From contig NZ_PKMZ01000001.1 in NCBI RefSeq assembly GCF_002893625.1, positions 310,001 through 374,000 of the forward strand: a stretch of 64,000 bases of DNA, written 5' to 3'. The notes below the pieces were generated by a model. The model did not search any database and was not told the DNA's origin. It was given only the letters and a program-made list of their open reading frames with translations. The position numbers were made by a program, and so were the translations under genes. The stretch is from Mangrovicella endophytica (GTDB taxonomy: Bacteria > Pseudomonadota > Alphaproteobacteria > Rhizobiales > Rhizobiaceae). Shown piece after piece: positions 26,723 to 36,549 of this stretch (its first letter is position 1; each line of letters begins with the position of its first letter).

Positions 26723-27457
26723 ATGGTCGATCAGGCCGAACGCAAGGAAGCCGGCGGCGTCGGCGAGACGATCAAGGTCATCGTCCAGGCGCTTCTGCTG
26801 GCGCTGGTGATCCGCACCTTCCTGTTCCAGCCCTTCTCGATTCCGTCGGGATCGATGATGCCGACGCTGCTTGTCGGCGACTACCTCTTCGTCTCCAAGT
26901 GGAGCTACGGCTTCAGCAAGTATTCGCTGCCGTTGTCGCCGGACCTCTTCGATGGCCGCATCCTCGGCTCCGAGCCGACGCGCGGAGACGTCGTGGTGTT
27001 CCGCAAGCCTGGGCAGGAGGATACCGACTATATCAAGCGGCTGATCGGCCTGCCGGGCGACCGGGTGCAGGTGCAGGACGGCGTCCTCTTCATCAACGGC
27101 AAGGCGGTTCCGCGCGAGGCGGCCGGTGAGTTCACCGCCGAGGACGGCACCAAGGTGCCGCAGTTCCGCGAGACGCTGCCGAACGGCGTCAGCTACATCA
27201 CGCTCGACCTCAACCCCAATTCCACCGGCGACAACACCCGCGAGTTCGTGGTGCCGGACGGGCACTATTTCATGATGGGCGACAACCGCGACAACTCGCT
27301 CGATAGCCGCTTCGACGTCGGCTATGTCCCGGCCGAGAACCTCGTCGGCAAGGCGCGGGTGATCTTCTTCTCCATCGAGAACGACACCTCACCGCTGGAA
27401 ATCTGGCAGTGGCCGAGCGAGATGCGGCCGAGTCGTATCCTGACATGGCTCGGTTGA
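26723..27457 (+). CDS. lepB: Signal peptidase I
   Basis: A 244-aa inner-membrane protease that removes Sec and Tat signal peptides. One N-terminal membrane segment (about 18-37) precedes the nucleophile Ser in IPSGSMMPTLLVGDY; the general-base Lys is in YIKRLIGLPGD; FMMGDNRDNSLDSR is the last conserved box. GAGGA lies before the ATG at 26723, and a near-overlapping ATG in another frame five bases earlier is not coding. The end overlaps the start of rnc. Confidence 0.95.
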   Translation: MVDQAERKEAGGVGETIKVIVQALLLALVIRTFLFQPFSIPSGSMMPTLLVGDYLFVSKWSYGFSKYSLPLSPDLFDGRILGSEPTRGDVVVFRKPGQEDTDYIKRLIGLPGDRVQVQDGVLFINGKAVPREAAGEFTAEDGTKVPQFRETLPNGVSYITLDLNPNSTGDNTREFVVPDGHYFMMGDNRDNSLDSRFDVGYVPAENLVGKARVIFFSIENDTSPLEIWQWPSEMRPSRILTWLG

Positions 27458-28161
27458 AGGCCGAGAAGCCGCTCGACGAACTGGCCGAGCGGATCGGCAT
27501 CGCCATCGCGGAACGCGACCGCGCCCGTTTCGAGCGGGCGCTGACGCATGCGAGCCTAAAGCCCGCGAACGGCGCGTCGACGAGCTATGAGCGCCTGGAG
27601 TTTCTCGGCGATCGCGTGCTCGGCCTCGTTGTTGCTGAGAAGCTCTTCGAGATGTTCCCGAAGGCCGACGAGGGTGAATTGTCGCTACGGCTGAATTCAC
27701 TCGTCAGCGCCGAGACCTGCTCGGAGGTCGCCGACGAGATTGGTCTCCACGCCTATATCCGTCATGGCGGCGACCTGAAGAAGCTGCGCGGCGAGCACAC
27801 CCGCAACATCCGCGCCGACGTCGTGGAATCGCTGATCGCGGCGATCTATCTCGCCGAGGGGCTGGAGGCGGCGCGTCGATTCGTGCTTCGCTTCTGGAGC
27901 GATCGGCTGACGGCGGCCGTGAAGGCGCGGCGCGATCCGAAGACTGCGTTGCAGGAATGGGCGCATTCCCAGTCCAAGACGACGCCGCATTACGAAGTGC
28001 TCGACCGCAGCGGCCCGGATCACGATCCGGTCTTCACCGTTCAGGCGGTGGTGGCGGATGTCGAGCCGGCCGAGGGGCGAGGCCGCTCCAAGCGGCTCGC
28101 CGAGCAGGAGGCGGCCATGGTGATCCTCGCCCGCGAGGGCGTGTGGAAGGACGAGAGTTGA
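27445..28161 (+). CDS. rnc: Ribonuclease III
   Basis: A 238-aa double-strand-specific RNase for rRNA and mRNA processing. The RNase III domain has the signature ERLEFLGDRVLGLVVAE and the second acidic site DVVESLIAAIYL; a dsRNA-binding domain (about 165-235: DPKTALQEWAHS, GRGRSKRLAEQEAA) follows. The ATG at 27445 overlaps lepB by 13 bases; a GTG at 27409 is an alternative start. Its stop overlaps the era start. Confidence 0.94.
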   Translation: MARLKAEKPLDELAERIGIAIAERDRARFERALTHASLKPANGASTSYERLEFLGDRVLGLVVAEKLFEMFPKADEGELSLRLNSLVSAETCSEVADEIGLHAYIRHGGDLKKLRGEHTRNIRADVVESLIAAIYLAEGLEAARRFVLRFWSDRLTAAVKARRDPKTALQEWAHSQSKTTPHYEVLDRSGPDHDPVFTVQAVVADVEPAEGRGRSKRLAEQEAAMVILAREGVWKDES

Positions 28162-29123
28162 GCGACGAGACCAATGAAGCGCCGGTGACGGCATCTGTGG
28201 CGAAGACCGATGCAGTGGCGCCGGAGAGCGGCGGAACGCGCTCGGGATTCGTCGCCATGCTCGGCGCGCCAAATGCCGGTAAGTCGACGCTCGTCAATCA
28301 GCTCGTCGGCACCAAGGTGTCGATCGTCACCCACAAGGTGCAGACGACGCGCGCGCTGGTGCGCGGCATCGCCATCCGCGACAGGACGCAGATCGTCTTC
28401 GTCGATACGCCAGGCGTTTTCCAGCCGAAGCGCCGGCTCGATCGCGCCATGGTGCGCACCGCCTGGAGCGGCGCCAAGGACGCCGATCTGGTGCTGGCGA
28501 TCATCGATGCCGACCGCGGTATTTCCGAGGAGGTCGAGACGATCCTGGAGCGGCTGAAGGAGGTGCGCCAGCCGAAAGTGCTGCTCCTCAACAAGGTCGA
28601 CCGGATGAAGCGCGAGCGCCTGCTCGGCTTGGCGCAGGAGATCTCCGGGCGCGCCGAGTTCGAGCGGGTGTTCATGATCTCGGCGCTGACCGGCTCCGGC
28701 TGCGACGACCTCATGGACTTTCTCGCCGGGCGCCTGCCGGAGGGACCCTGGTACTATCCCGAGGATCAGATCTCCGACCTGCCGCTGCGCCAGCTTTCCG
28801 CTGAGATCACCCGCGAGAAGCTGTATCTGCGCCTGCATCAGGAGCTCCCTTACGCCTCCACGGTCGAGACCGAGTTGTGGGAAGCGCGCAAGGACGGCTC
28901 GGTGCGCATCGAGCAGACCATCTATGTCGAGCGCGAGAGCCAGAAGCGTATCGTGCTGGGCCACAAGGGCGAGACGATCAAGGCTATCGGGCAGGCGGCG
29001 CGCAAGGAGATCGCCGAGGCCGCCGAGCAGCCTGTTCACCTGTTCCTGTTCGTGAAGGTCCGCGAGAACTGGGGCGATGATCCCGAGCGCTATCGCGAGA
29101 TGGGCCTCGACTTCTCCAAGTAG
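28158..29123 (+). CDS. era: GTPase Era
   Basis: A 321-aa ribosome-assembly GTPase that binds 16S rRNA near its 3' end. G1 is GAPNAGKST, G3 DTPGVF, G4 NKVD, and a C-terminal KH domain (about 235-315, RIVLGHKGETIKAIGQAARKEI) binds RNA. I choose TTG at 28158 because it overlaps the rnc stop (TTGA) and gives an N-terminal extension of about 30 residues; a GTG at 28198 and an ATG at 28258 are alternatives, the last of which would cut into the G domain. Confidence 0.92.
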   Translation: MSDETNEAPVTASVAKTDAVAPESGGTRSGFVAMLGAPNAGKSTLVNQLVGTKVSIVTHKVQTTRALVRGIAIRDRTQIVFVDTPGVFQPKRRLDRAMVRTAWSGAKDADLVLAIIDADRGISEEVETILERLKEVRQPKVLLLNKVDRMKRERLLGLAQEISGRAEFERVFMISALTGSGCDDLMDFLAGRLPEGPWYYPEDQISDLPLRQLSAEITREKLYLRLHQELPYASTVETELWEARKDGSVRIEQTIYVERESQKRIVLGHKGETIKAIGQAARKEIAEAAEQPVHLFLFVKVRENWGDDPERYREMGLDFSK

Positions 29124-29185
29124 AGCGCATGGCGTCCGGAGTGTCCGGCGCCGCGCAGTCGCTCTGATCGTAGGCGGGTGCCATC

Positions 29186-29932
29186 ATGGAATGGCGTGAG
29201 GAGGCGATTGTCCTCGGTGTGCGCCGGCATGGCGAGACCAGCGTCATCGCCGAGCTGATGACGCGCGATCGCGGCCGTCATCTCGGCCTCGTTCGGGGTG
29301 GCCGCTCCCGCAAGCAGCAGCCCGTCCTGCAGCCCGGCAACCAAGTCGACGCGCTCTGGCGCGCCCGTCTCGACGAGCACATGGGAACGCTGGTGCTGGA
29401 GCCGGTGGAGCTGCGCGCCGCCCGCCTGATGGAAAGCGGCGTCGGCCTGCACGGCGTCCAGCTTCTCGCCGCGCATCTGCGTCTGCTGCCCGAGCGCGAC
29501 CCGCATCCGCGGCTCTACGACGGCCTGCGGCTGATCCTCGACCATCTGGAAGACGCGAGCGATGCCGGCGAGCTGATCCTGCGCTTCGAGGTGCTGCTGC
29601 TGGAGGAGCTCGGCTTCGGGCTCGATCTCGACCGCTGCGCGGCGACGGGCACGCGCGAGGACCTCGTCTATGTCTCGCCGAAAAGCGGGCGGGCGGTCAG
29701 CCGGGACGCTGGCGCGCCGTGGCATGACAAGCTGCTGGCGCTGCCGGCCTTCCTGAGAGCCTCCGACCAGCGGGCGGCGGGATCCGAGCTGGAGGAGGGG
29801 TTCGCTCTCACCGGCTTCTTTCTGCGCCGCCATGTCTATGAGCCGCGCGGCCTGGAGGAATCCTCATCCCGCAATGCGATCCTGACGGCGATCCGCAGGC
29901 TTGCCGCGCTGCCAGCCGTCGAGGAGCCCTGA
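29186..29932 (+). CDS. recO: DNA repair protein RecO
   Basis: A 248-aa recombination mediator that loads RecA with RecR on SSB-coated gaps. The N-terminal OB fold ([28 protein letters not shown]-type strand set, about 1-80) and the helical C-terminal domain ([28 protein letters not shown]) fit the family. The zinc-finger cysteines of E. coli-type RecO are not all present; only C152 stands out. Last gene of the acpS-recO run, converging on an MFS gene 34 bases away. Confidence 0.93.
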   Translation: MEWREEAIVLGVRRHGETSVIAELMTRDRGRHLGLVRGGRSRKQQPVLQPGNQVDALWRARLDEHMGTLVLEPVELRAARLMESGVGLHGVQLLAAHLRLLPERDPHPRLYDGLRLILDHLEDASDAGELILRFEVLLLEELGFGLDLDRCAATGTREDLVYVSPKSGRAVSRDAGAPWHDKLLALPAFLRASDQRAAGSELEEGFALTGFFLRRHVYEPRGLEESSSRNAILTAIRRLAALPAVEEP

Positions 29933-29966
29933 GGCTTCCCGCCAATGGCGGCAACGGCCGGCGACT

Positions 29967-31184
29967 TCAGGCCGGCTGCGGTACGCGCGCGACCGGACGC
30001 TCGGCGATCGGCAGGTGCAGCAGCGCCGCCGCGATGCCGAGGACGACGCCGAGCCACCAGACGGGATCGTAGGAGCCCATCGTTTCGTAGAGATATCCGC
30101 CGAGCCAGACGCCGAGGAACGAGCCGATCTGGTGCGACAGGAAGACGAGGCCGCCGAGAAGGCCGAGATGGCGCGTTCCGAACATGACCGCGACCAGCGC
30201 GTTGGTCGGCGGCACGGTGGATAGCCAGAGGAGCCCCATCACGGCGGAAAAGATCACGATCGTCGCGGGCGAAGCCGGAACGAGCATGAAGATCGTCACC
30301 ACGATCGAGCGGCCGAGATAGATCAGGGCGAGGAAGTAGGGCTTGGAATAGCGCTGGCCGATCGCGCCGGCACCGAGCGAGCCGATGATGTTGAAGAAGC
30401 CGATCAGCGCCAGCGCCGCCACGGCCCAGACCGGCGCGATGCCGAGATCGGCGATATAGGCGGGGAAGTGCGCGGTGATGAAGGCGACCTGGAAACCGCA
30501 GACGAAGAAGCCCGAGGTCAGGAGCACGTAGCCGCGGGTCGCAAGAGCCTCGCGGATGGCATCCCCGACGCTCTGCCGGATCTCCGCCCGCATGGCGGCC
30601 TCGGCATTCCTCTGGCCGCGCAGAAACAGCGCCAGCAGCGGGATCGCGAGCATCATCAGCGACAGGATCATGAGCGAGTCGGACCAGCCGAAGCGGGCGA
30701 TCAACCCTTGGCTCAGCGGCGCGAACAGGAACATGCCGGCCGAGCCCGCCGCAGTGCCGAGCCCGAAGACGAAGGAGCGCTGCTCCGCCGGAACGTGCCG
30801 CGCGAAGGCCGCGAGCACGATGCCGAAGGAGCCGGCGGCAACGGCAAGGCCAACAAGGACGCCGGCGCCGATGGTGAGCCAGAGAGGCGAGGGTGCGACC
30901 GCCGTCAGGGCGAGGCCGACGGCATAGAGAAGGCCGCTGATGACAAGGACGCGCGCCGTGCCGAAGCGATCGGCAATGGCACCGAAGACCGGCTGCCCGA
31001 CGCCCCAGAAGAGGTTCTGGACGGCGATGGCGAGCGCGAACTCCTCGCGGCTCCAGCCGCGGTCGGCCAGCATCGGCAGCTGGAAGAAGCCGATCGCGGA
31101 GCGCGGCCCGAAGGTCATCATCGCGATGACGCAGCCGGACAGGATCATGGTCCAGGGTATCGAATGCCGTGCAGTCGCAGTCAT
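29967..31184 (-). CDS. Major facilitator superfamily transporter
   Basis: A 405-aa, 12-helix MFS permease. The inter-helix 2-3 loop has the motif FGAIADRFGTARVLVISG and the half-repeat junction sits near residues 190-215 (RGQRNAEAAMRAEIRQS). It resembles the monocarboxylate/oxalate-formate-like antiporter branch (final helices SHQIGSFLGVWLGGYLYE), but the substrate cannot be read. AGGGA precedes the ATG. Transcribed alone, away from the gene-poor region 31185-31512. Confidence 0.88.
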   Translation of the reverse strand: MTATARHSIPWTMILSGCVIAMMTFGPRSAIGFFQLPMLADRGWSREEFALAIAVQNLFWGVGQPVFGAIADRFGTARVLVISGLLYAVGLALTAVAPSPLWLTIGAGVLVGLAVAAGSFGIVLAAFARHVPAEQRSFVFGLGTAAGSAGMFLFAPLSQGLIARFGWSDSLMILSLMMLAIPLLALFLRGQRNAEAAMRAEIRQSVGDAIREALATRGYVLLTSGFFVCGFQVAFITAHFPAYIADLGIAPVWAVAALALIGFFNIIGSLGAGAIGQRYSKPYFLALIYLGRSIVVTIFMLVPASPATIVIFSAVMGLLWLSTVPPTNALVAVMFGTRHLGLLGGLVFLSHQIGSFLGVWLGGYLYETMGSYDPVWWLGVVLGIAAALLHLPIAERPVARVPQPA

Positions 31185-31512
31185 GTGGGGGATCCCTGCG
31201 TGTCAGCTTCGTCTATACGCCGTGCTCGGCGGGGGAGGAACCGCGCCGCGCTGATGGGTTGATGACAAGTTTGAATGGATGCGGCGCGCAGACATCCAGC
31301 ACACACGCCAGCCGCAGCATGAGCGACGATGGGCTGTCGACGGTGCACCGCGGACGGTCTGCTTGGGCGGCGCGGCAGCCCGGCCGCGATGACGTCGCTG
31401 AATCTCGGTTGAACGAGAGTGGTTGCGCTGCATGCGAGTCGCACGACCCTGCAGGTTTGTCCCCGCATGGCGAAGATCGCTCCACTGCGCACGACCTGGA
31501 GGAGGCATCGCT
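31185..31512. other. Gene-free region upstream of MFS and DUF4287 genes
   Basis: About 330 bases with no frame that looks protein-like on either strand; it should hold the divergent promoters. I see no strong hairpin or clear promoter box. Confidence 0.4.
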
Positions 31513-31725
31513 GTGGCTGACGAACCGCTCAAGGGGCCGGCGTCCTATTTCCCCTCGATCGAGAAGACGTACGGCAAGCCTATCGCCGAGTGGCAGGCGC
31601 TGGTACGCCGGCATCTCCCAGCCAAGCACATGGAACTGGTGGCCATGCTGAAGAACGAGCATGGCATGGGGCACGGCCACGCGAACGCGGTGGTGGCGCA
31701 CACGCTGGCGGCCGACAAAGGCTAG
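31513..31725 (+). CDS. Short DUF4287 protein, 70 aa
   Basis: A 70-aa soluble protein. The sequence GPASYFPSIEKTYGKPIAEWQALVRRH, then the Lys-His segment KHMELVAMLKNEHGMGHGHANAVVAHTLA, is the DUF4287 domain, found alone or fused to other domains in many bacteria; its function is unknown. The start is GTG at 31513, chosen because GGAGGAGG lies just upstream; in-frame extension further 5' is not protein-like. Confidence 0.8.
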   Translation: MADEPLKGPASYFPSIEKTYGKPIAEWQALVRRHLPAKHMELVAMLKNEHGMGHGHANAVVAHTLAADKG

Positions 31726-31870
31726 CCGGATTCGTTAGACCAGCGTACGCGCCCAGGCGGAGCCGCCTCTCATATGACAATGTGATGACGGCTACCGACT
31801 TGCGCCAGGCAACGCATCGGCATATCTGTGCGGACGAGCGGACGGATGGTCCGCATTTCTTCGGCCCCTG

Positions 31871-31891
31871 TTTTGCTCATTTTGAGCATAA
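31871..31891. promoter_or_regulatory. Operator-like palindrome upstream of nadA
   Basis: Nine-base arms TTTTGCTCA and TGAGCATAA match at eight of nine positions around three T. It ends 21 bases before the nadA ATG, where a bound repressor would block initiation. The likely binder is the NadQ/NrtR-like protein encoded at 35557-36549, at the other end of the nad locus. Confidence 0.65.
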
Positions 31892-31912
31892 GTATGGGGA
31901 GGGAGGGTGAAG

Positions 31913-33040
31913 ATGAGTGAAGTGTCCGCCACAGCCGCCGCGCTGCCGATCTCCAATCCGGCCGGCACCCGGGCCGTCACGGGCGATGTCGCCCCCCGCC
32001 CGGTACCGACCGCTTGCGAGCGCTACGGCATCCTGCCGTCGCCAACGCTTGTCTATGACGAAGCCGTGGCGCGAGAGACCGATCATCTCTACGAGCGCGT
32101 CTCGCGCCACATCCCGCGCATCGAGTGGCCGGTCTACGCGCCCTATATCGCGGCCATCAACCGGCTGAAGCGCGAGCGCAACGCCGTGATCCTGGCGCAC
32201 AACTACCAGACGCCGGAGATCTTCCACTGCGTTGCCGACATCGTCGGCGACTCGCTGCAGCTCGCCCGCGAGGCGACGAAGGTCGATGCCGAGGTCATCG
32301 TCCAGTGCGGCGTGCACTTCATGGCGGAGACGTCCAAGCTCCTGAACCCCGACAAGACCGTGCTGATCCCAGACGCCAAGGCCGGCTGCTCGCTCGCCGA
32401 ATCGATTACCGGCGCGGATGTGCGCCTGCTGCGCCAGCGCTATCCGGGCGTGCCGATCGTCACTTATGTCAACACCTCGGCCGAGGTGAAGGCGGAGTCG
32501 GACATCTGCTGCACCTCGTCCAACGCGGTGCAGATCGTCGAGAGCCTCGGCGTCGACACCGTGCTGATGATCCCGGACGAGTATCTCGCCCAGAACGTCG
32601 CCAAGCAGACCAAGGTCAAGGTGCTGACCTGGAAGGGCCATTGCGAGGTGCATGAGCGCTTCACGGCGGCCGAGCTTCAGGCCTATCGCGACGCCGACCC
32701 CGAGATCCAGATCATCGCCCATCCGGAATGCCCGCCGGAGGTGGTCGCCATCGCCGACTACACCGGCTCGACCAAAGGCATGATCGACTACGCCGTGGGC
32801 CGCAAGCCCGGCGCCAAGGTGCTCCTCGTCACGGAATGCTCGATGGCATCCAACATCGAGGCCGAAGCGCCGGGCGTGCAGTTCATCAAGCCCTGCAATC
32901 TCTGCCCGCACATGAAGCGCATCACGCTGCCGAAGATCCTCGACAGCCTGCTGACCATGCGTGAGGAGGTCACCGTCGACCCCGCGCTCGCCGCAAGAGC
33001 GCGCGAGGCGGTCGAGCGGATGATCAACCTGCGCAACTGA
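31913..33040 (+). CDS. nadA: Quinolinate synthase
   Basis: A 375-aa 4Fe-4S enzyme condensing iminoaspartate with dihydroxyacetone phosphate to quinolinate in de novo NAD synthesis. The three cluster cysteines are visible in [20 protein letters not shown] and [20 protein letters not shown] and [10 protein letters not shown] are further family motifs. A 40-residue N-terminal extension precedes the core. ATG at 31913 with GGGAGGG upstream is preferred to a GTG six bases earlier. First gene of nadABC, 21 bases after a palindromic operator candidate. Confidence 0.95.
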   Translation: MSEVSATAAALPISNPAGTRAVTGDVAPRPVPTACERYGILPSPTLVYDEAVARETDHLYERVSRHIPRIEWPVYAPYIAAINRLKRERNAVILAHNYQTPEIFHCVADIVGDSLQLAREATKVDAEVIVQCGVHFMAETSKLLNPDKTVLIPDAKAGCSLAESITGADVRLLRQRYPGVPIVTYVNTSAEVKAESDICCTSSNAVQIVESLGVDTVLMIPDEYLAQNVAKQTKVKVLTWKGHCEVHERFTAAELQAYRDADPEIQIIAHPECPPEVVAIADYTGSTKGMIDYAVGRKPGAKVLLVTECSMASNIEAEAPGVQFIKPCNLCPHMKRITLPKILDSLLTMREEVTVDPALAARAREAVERMINLRN

Positions 33041-33061
33041 CCGGCAGCGGAGAGGGCAGCC

Positions 33062-34663
33062 ATGGCCAAGGAGCCTCGCGGAGGCGCCGCTGCGGCGGCG
33101 TCGAGCGATGACATCGTCATCATCGGCGGGGGTCTCGCCGGCCTCTTCTGCGCGCTGAAGCTCAGCCCGCGGCCGGTGACCGTGCTCGCCGCAGCGCCGA
33201 TCGGCCACGGGGCCTCCTCGGCCTGGGCGCAGGGCGGCATCGCCGCCGCCATGGCCGAGGGCGACACCTTCGAGAAGCATCTCGCCGATACGCTCGCCGC
33301 CGGGGCCGGTATCGTCGACGAGGAGATCACGCGCGGCGTCGTCTCCGAGGCGCCGGCCCGCATCCACGACCTCTTGTCCTTCGGCGTGCCGTTCGACCGG
33401 GACCTCGAAGGCCATCTGCAGCTCTCCCGTGAGGCCGCGCATTCGGAGCGGCGCATCGTGCGCGTGCGCGGCGACATGGCCGGCAAGGCGATCATGGAGG
33501 CGCTGATCGCCGTCGTCCGCCGCACCCCGTCGATCCATGTCGTCGAGAATGCCGTCGCCGAGGAGATCGTCACCGCCGACGGCGCAGTCTCGGGCGTGCG
33601 CATCCGCGCCGAGGCTGGGCGGGCGGCACGCCAGCTCTTCGTGCCGGCCAAGGCCGTCGTGCTGGCCTCCGGCGGCATCGGCCATCTCTATGCCGTCACC
33701 ACCAACCCGGCAGAGGCGCGGGGCGGCGGGCTCGGCATGGCTGCCCGCGCCGGCGCGGTGATCGCAGATCCGGAATTCGTCCAGTTCCACCCGACGGCGA
33801 TCGATGTTGGCCGCGATCCGGCGCCACTCGCCACTGAGGCGCTGCGCGGCGACGGCTCGATCCTCGTCAATCGCGCCGGTCACCGCTTCATGCTGGACAT
33901 CCATCCCGACGGCGAGCTGGCGCCGCGCGACATCGTCGCCCGCGGCATCTTCGCGGAGGTGGTGGCCGGCCGTGGCGCCTTCCTCGATACGCGGATCGCG
34001 ATCGGCGCTGCGTTCCCGGAGCGCTTTCCGACCGTTTACGGCTATTGCGTCGAGGCCGGCATCGATCCCGTGACCCACCCGATCCCGGTCGTGCCGGCGG
34101 TGCACTATCACATGGGCGGCGTCCTCACCGACGCGAAGGGCCGCACCTCGCTGGCGGGGCTCTGGGCCTGTGGCGAGGTTGCCTCGACCGGCGTCCACGG
34201 CGCCAATCGCCTCGCATCGAACTCGCTGCTGGAAGCTGTGGTCTTCGCCGCCCGCATTGCCGAAGATCTCGCCGGCCGCTTCCCCGATAAGGCCGGGGGC
34301 GCGGCCGTGCCGGTCGAGGAGGCGGGCGCCGTCGAGGATGCGGCGCCGGATAGCGCCGCCATGCGCAAGCTGCGGGCGCTGATGAGCCACGATGTCGGCG
34401 TCGTGCGTAATGCGGATGGGCTCGCCCATGCCGTGCGCGAGATCGAGACGATGACGCGGCGCAACAGGTCGCTCGCCTTCCGCAACCAGCTCGCCGCCGC
34501 GCAGCTGATCGCGGTCGCCGCCCTGAAGCGCGAGGAGAGCCGCGGCGGCCACTACCGGTCCGACTTCCCCGATCCCGTCGACGCCTGGCAGCATCGCACC
34601 ACCATCACGCTGACCGAAGCGGAGGCTGCGGCCGGCGCCGTCGCGGGGCAGGAGGCGGCATGA
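33062..34663 (+). CDS. nadB: L-aspartate oxidase
   Basis: A 533-aa FAD enzyme oxidising aspartate to iminoaspartate for NadA. The dinucleotide fold is [53 protein letters not shown] and HYHMGGV are the fumarate-reductase-type active-site regions, and [21 protein letters not shown] is the C-terminal FAD contact. GGAGAGGG precedes the ATG. It overlaps nadC by four bases. Confidence 0.95.
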   Translation: MAKEPRGGAAAAASSDDIVIIGGGLAGLFCALKLSPRPVTVLAAAPIGHGASSAWAQGGIAAAMAEGDTFEKHLADTLAAGAGIVDEEITRGVVSEAPARIHDLLSFGVPFDRDLEGHLQLSREAAHSERRIVRVRGDMAGKAIMEALIAVVRRTPSIHVVENAVAEEIVTADGAVSGVRIRAEAGRAARQLFVPAKAVVLASGGIGHLYAVTTNPAEARGGGLGMAARAGAVIADPEFVQFHPTAIDVGRDPAPLATEALRGDGSILVNRAGHRFMLDIHPDGELAPRDIVARGIFAEVVAGRGAFLDTRIAIGAAFPERFPTVYGYCVEAGIDPVTHPIPVVPAVHYHMGGVLTDAKGRTSLAGLWACGEVASTGVHGANRLASNSLLEAVVFAARIAEDLAGRFPDKAGGAAVPVEEAGAVEDAAPDSAAMRKLRALMSHDVGVVRNADGLAHAVREIETMTRRNRSLAFRNQLAAAQLIAVAALKREESRGGHYRSDFPDPVDAWQHRTTITLTEAEAAAGAVAGQEAA

Positions 34664-35529
34664 GCACGCTTCAGCCCTTTCTGCCGCAGCTGCCGCGCCC
34701 GCTGGTCGAGGAGGCGGTGCGCGCTGCTCTCATCGAAGATCTCGGCCGCGCCGGCGACGTCACGACCTATGCGACCATTCCGGCCGGTGCGACGGCGCGC
34801 GCCGTCCTCGCCGCACGGGACCCCGGCATTCTCTGCGGCCTGCCGCTGGCGCTGTCGGCCTTCCGCCAGATGGATGACCGCGTCCTGGTGCGTCCGCTCA
34901 TCGAGGATGGAGCGCAGCTCACCGCCGGCGCCGTCATCGCCGAGATCGAGGGCCCCGCGGCGGCGATCCTGTCGGCCGAGCGCGTCGCGCTGAACTACCT
35001 GATGCATCTGTCCGGCATCGCCACGGAGACCGCCCGCTACGCCGAGCGCATCGTCCATACCAGGGCGCGGGTCACCTGCACGCGTAAGACGGTGCCGGGC
35101 CTCCGGGCTCTGGCGAAATACGCCGTACGCTGCGGCGGCGGCGCCAATCACCGCTTCGGGCTCGACGATGCCATCCTGATCAAGGACAATCACATTGCCG
35201 TCGCCGGCGGTGTCGCCAAGGCGGTCCGCGCCGCCCGCGCCTATGCCGGCCACCTCGTCGCGGTGGAGGTCGAGGTCGATACGCTGGAGCAGCTGGACGA
35301 GGCGCTGGCGGAGCGGCCGGATGCCGTGCTGCTCGACAATATGAATCTCGAGCAGCTCGAGCGCGGCGTCGCAGCCGTCGCGGGCCGGGCGAAGGTCGAG
35401 GCCTCCGGCAACGTCCGCCTCGATACGATTGCCTGGATCGCGGAGACCGGCGTCGACTACATCTCGACGTCGAAGATCACCATGGCGGCCCCGACGCTCG
35501 ACCTCGGCCTCGACATCCGCATCGGCTGA
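34660..35529 (+). CDS. nadC: Nicotinate-nucleotide pyrophosphorylase (quinolinate phosphoribosyltransferase)
   Basis: A 289-aa enzyme converting quinolinate and PRPP to nicotinate mononucleotide, completing the operon's pathway. Seen: [26 protein letters not shown], the substrate-binding [33 protein letters not shown] and EVEVDTLEQ / SGNVRLDTI. The ATG overlaps the nadB stop. It converges on the NadQ-like gene with only 27 bases between stops. Confidence 0.95.
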   Translation: MSTLQPFLPQLPRPLVEEAVRAALIEDLGRAGDVTTYATIPAGATARAVLAARDPGILCGLPLALSAFRQMDDRVLVRPLIEDGAQLTAGAVIAEIEGPAAAILSAERVALNYLMHLSGIATETARYAERIVHTRARVTCTRKTVPGLRALAKYAVRCGGGANHRFGLDDAILIKDNHIAVAGGVAKAVRAARAYAGHLVAVEVEVDTLEQLDEALAERPDAVLLDNMNLEQLERGVAAVAGRAKVEASGNVRLDTIAWIAETGVDYISTSKITMAAPTLDLGLDIRIG

Positions 35530-35556
35530 CGCTCGGCGACAGCAGCGGCCCGCAGC

Positions 35557-36549
35557 TCAGGCGCGGCCAATCCGGATGCCCGGCGACGGGCGCTCGCTCA
35601 ACACCTCCTTGCGGAAGCGGAACAGCGCCGCCGGACGCCCGCCGGTTCGGGCGCTGCTGCCGCCGGTCGCCTCCACAAGGGCGGTGTTCTCGACGAAGCG
35701 GCGGAAGTTCTGGGTGTGGAGATGCCGCCCGGCGATCGCCTCCACCACGCGCTGCAGCTCGCTCAAGGTGAAGGTCGCCGGCATCAGCTCGAAGATCACC
35801 GGGCGATATTTCAGCTTCGAACGCAGCCGGGCGATCGCCGTCGCGAGGATGCGGCGGTGGTCGAACTGCATCGAGCGGCCGAGCGGCAGCTCCGAACGGA
35901 CGGCGGGCAGCCGGCCGTCGCGCACCGCCTCCTCGATCAGCCCGGCCTCGTAGAGCAGCTCGTAGCGCTCCAGCACCCGCTCCTCGTCCCAGGGCAGGCC
36001 GCTGGCACCGAAGGCAAGCCGCAGTCGTTCGGTCCGTGCTGCCGACGATCCGGTGCCGGCGGCCCAATCGCCGAGCTTCGGAAGGATGGTTGCGTCGATC
36101 ATCTCCGGCTTGCCCGCGCGCCAGTCTTCCCAGGGGAAGTAGCGGTAGAAGGACTGCCAGGCGGCGTCTGTGGTTTCGCGCGGCTCGCCGTCGCTGTCTT
36201 CGATGCGTGTCAGCGCCAGATATCCGACCGAGACGATATGCGCCTCTTCATCGCCCGGCGCTGCGAGCCGGCCGCGGTCGCCGAAGGTGTAGAGCTGCTC
36301 GACATACCCAAGGGCGTGGCTGGTCTGCTCGCCCACAAGCGAGCGCAGGCCGCTTTCGAAGGTGCGGTGGAGCAGCGGATCGAAGGCGCCGAAGGGCAGG
36401 CCCTCGGCGCCGTCGGCAACGCCATCCTCCGCCGGCGTCACGAGAACGAGCGGCGTACCATCTGCGACGGCAACGATGGCCGCGTTCAGCCCGACCTCGA
36501 CGGTGCGTGGCGCCAAGGAACCTGAAGGCGCGGGCCCCTTGATGCTCAC
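35557..36549 (-). CDS. nadQ: NadQ/NrtR-like NAD biosynthesis regulator (Nudix-like plus winged helix)
   Basis: A 330-aa protein with a degenerate Nudix-like N-terminal two-thirds (about 15-215; no intact GX5EX7REUXEEXGU box) and a C-terminal winged-helix-like region (about 240-325, FTLSELQRVVEAIAGRHLHTQNFRRFVEN). This layout fits the COG4111 / NrtR-like transcriptional regulators of NAD metabolism in Alphaproteobacteria. Position beside nadABC supports the call. The start is GTG at 36549, overlapping the phosphatase stop (GTGA), so it is the last gene of a coupled four-gene operon. NAD-related metabolites are the presumed ligands. Confidence 0.78.
   Translation of the reverse strand: MSIKGPAPSGSLAPRTVEVGLNAAIVAVADGTPLVLVTPAEDGVADGAEGLPFGAFDPLLHRTFESGLRSLVGEQTSHALGYVEQLYTFGDRGRLAAPGDEEAHIVSVGYLALTRIEDSDGEPRETTDAAWQSFYRYFPWEDWRAGKPEMIDATILPKLGDWAAGTGSSAARTERLRLAFGASGLPWDEERVLERYELLYEAGLIEEAVRDGRLPAVRSELPLGRSMQFDHRRILATAIARLRSKLKYRPVIFELMPATFTLSELQRVVEAIAGRHLHTQNFRRFVENTALVEATGGSSARTGGRPAALFRFRKEVLSERPSPGIRIGRA

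Noticed and set aside
29956-29978. GCCGGC/GCCGGC dyad between recO and the MFS gene as a terminator
   Set aside because: The arms are self-palindromic GC words common in this genome, no T-run follows and it runs into the MFS coding sequence.
31877-34594. A 905-codon minus-strand frame opposite nadA-nadB
   Set aside because: Antisense to two recognisable enzymes; it crosses their gene boundary and shows no domain.
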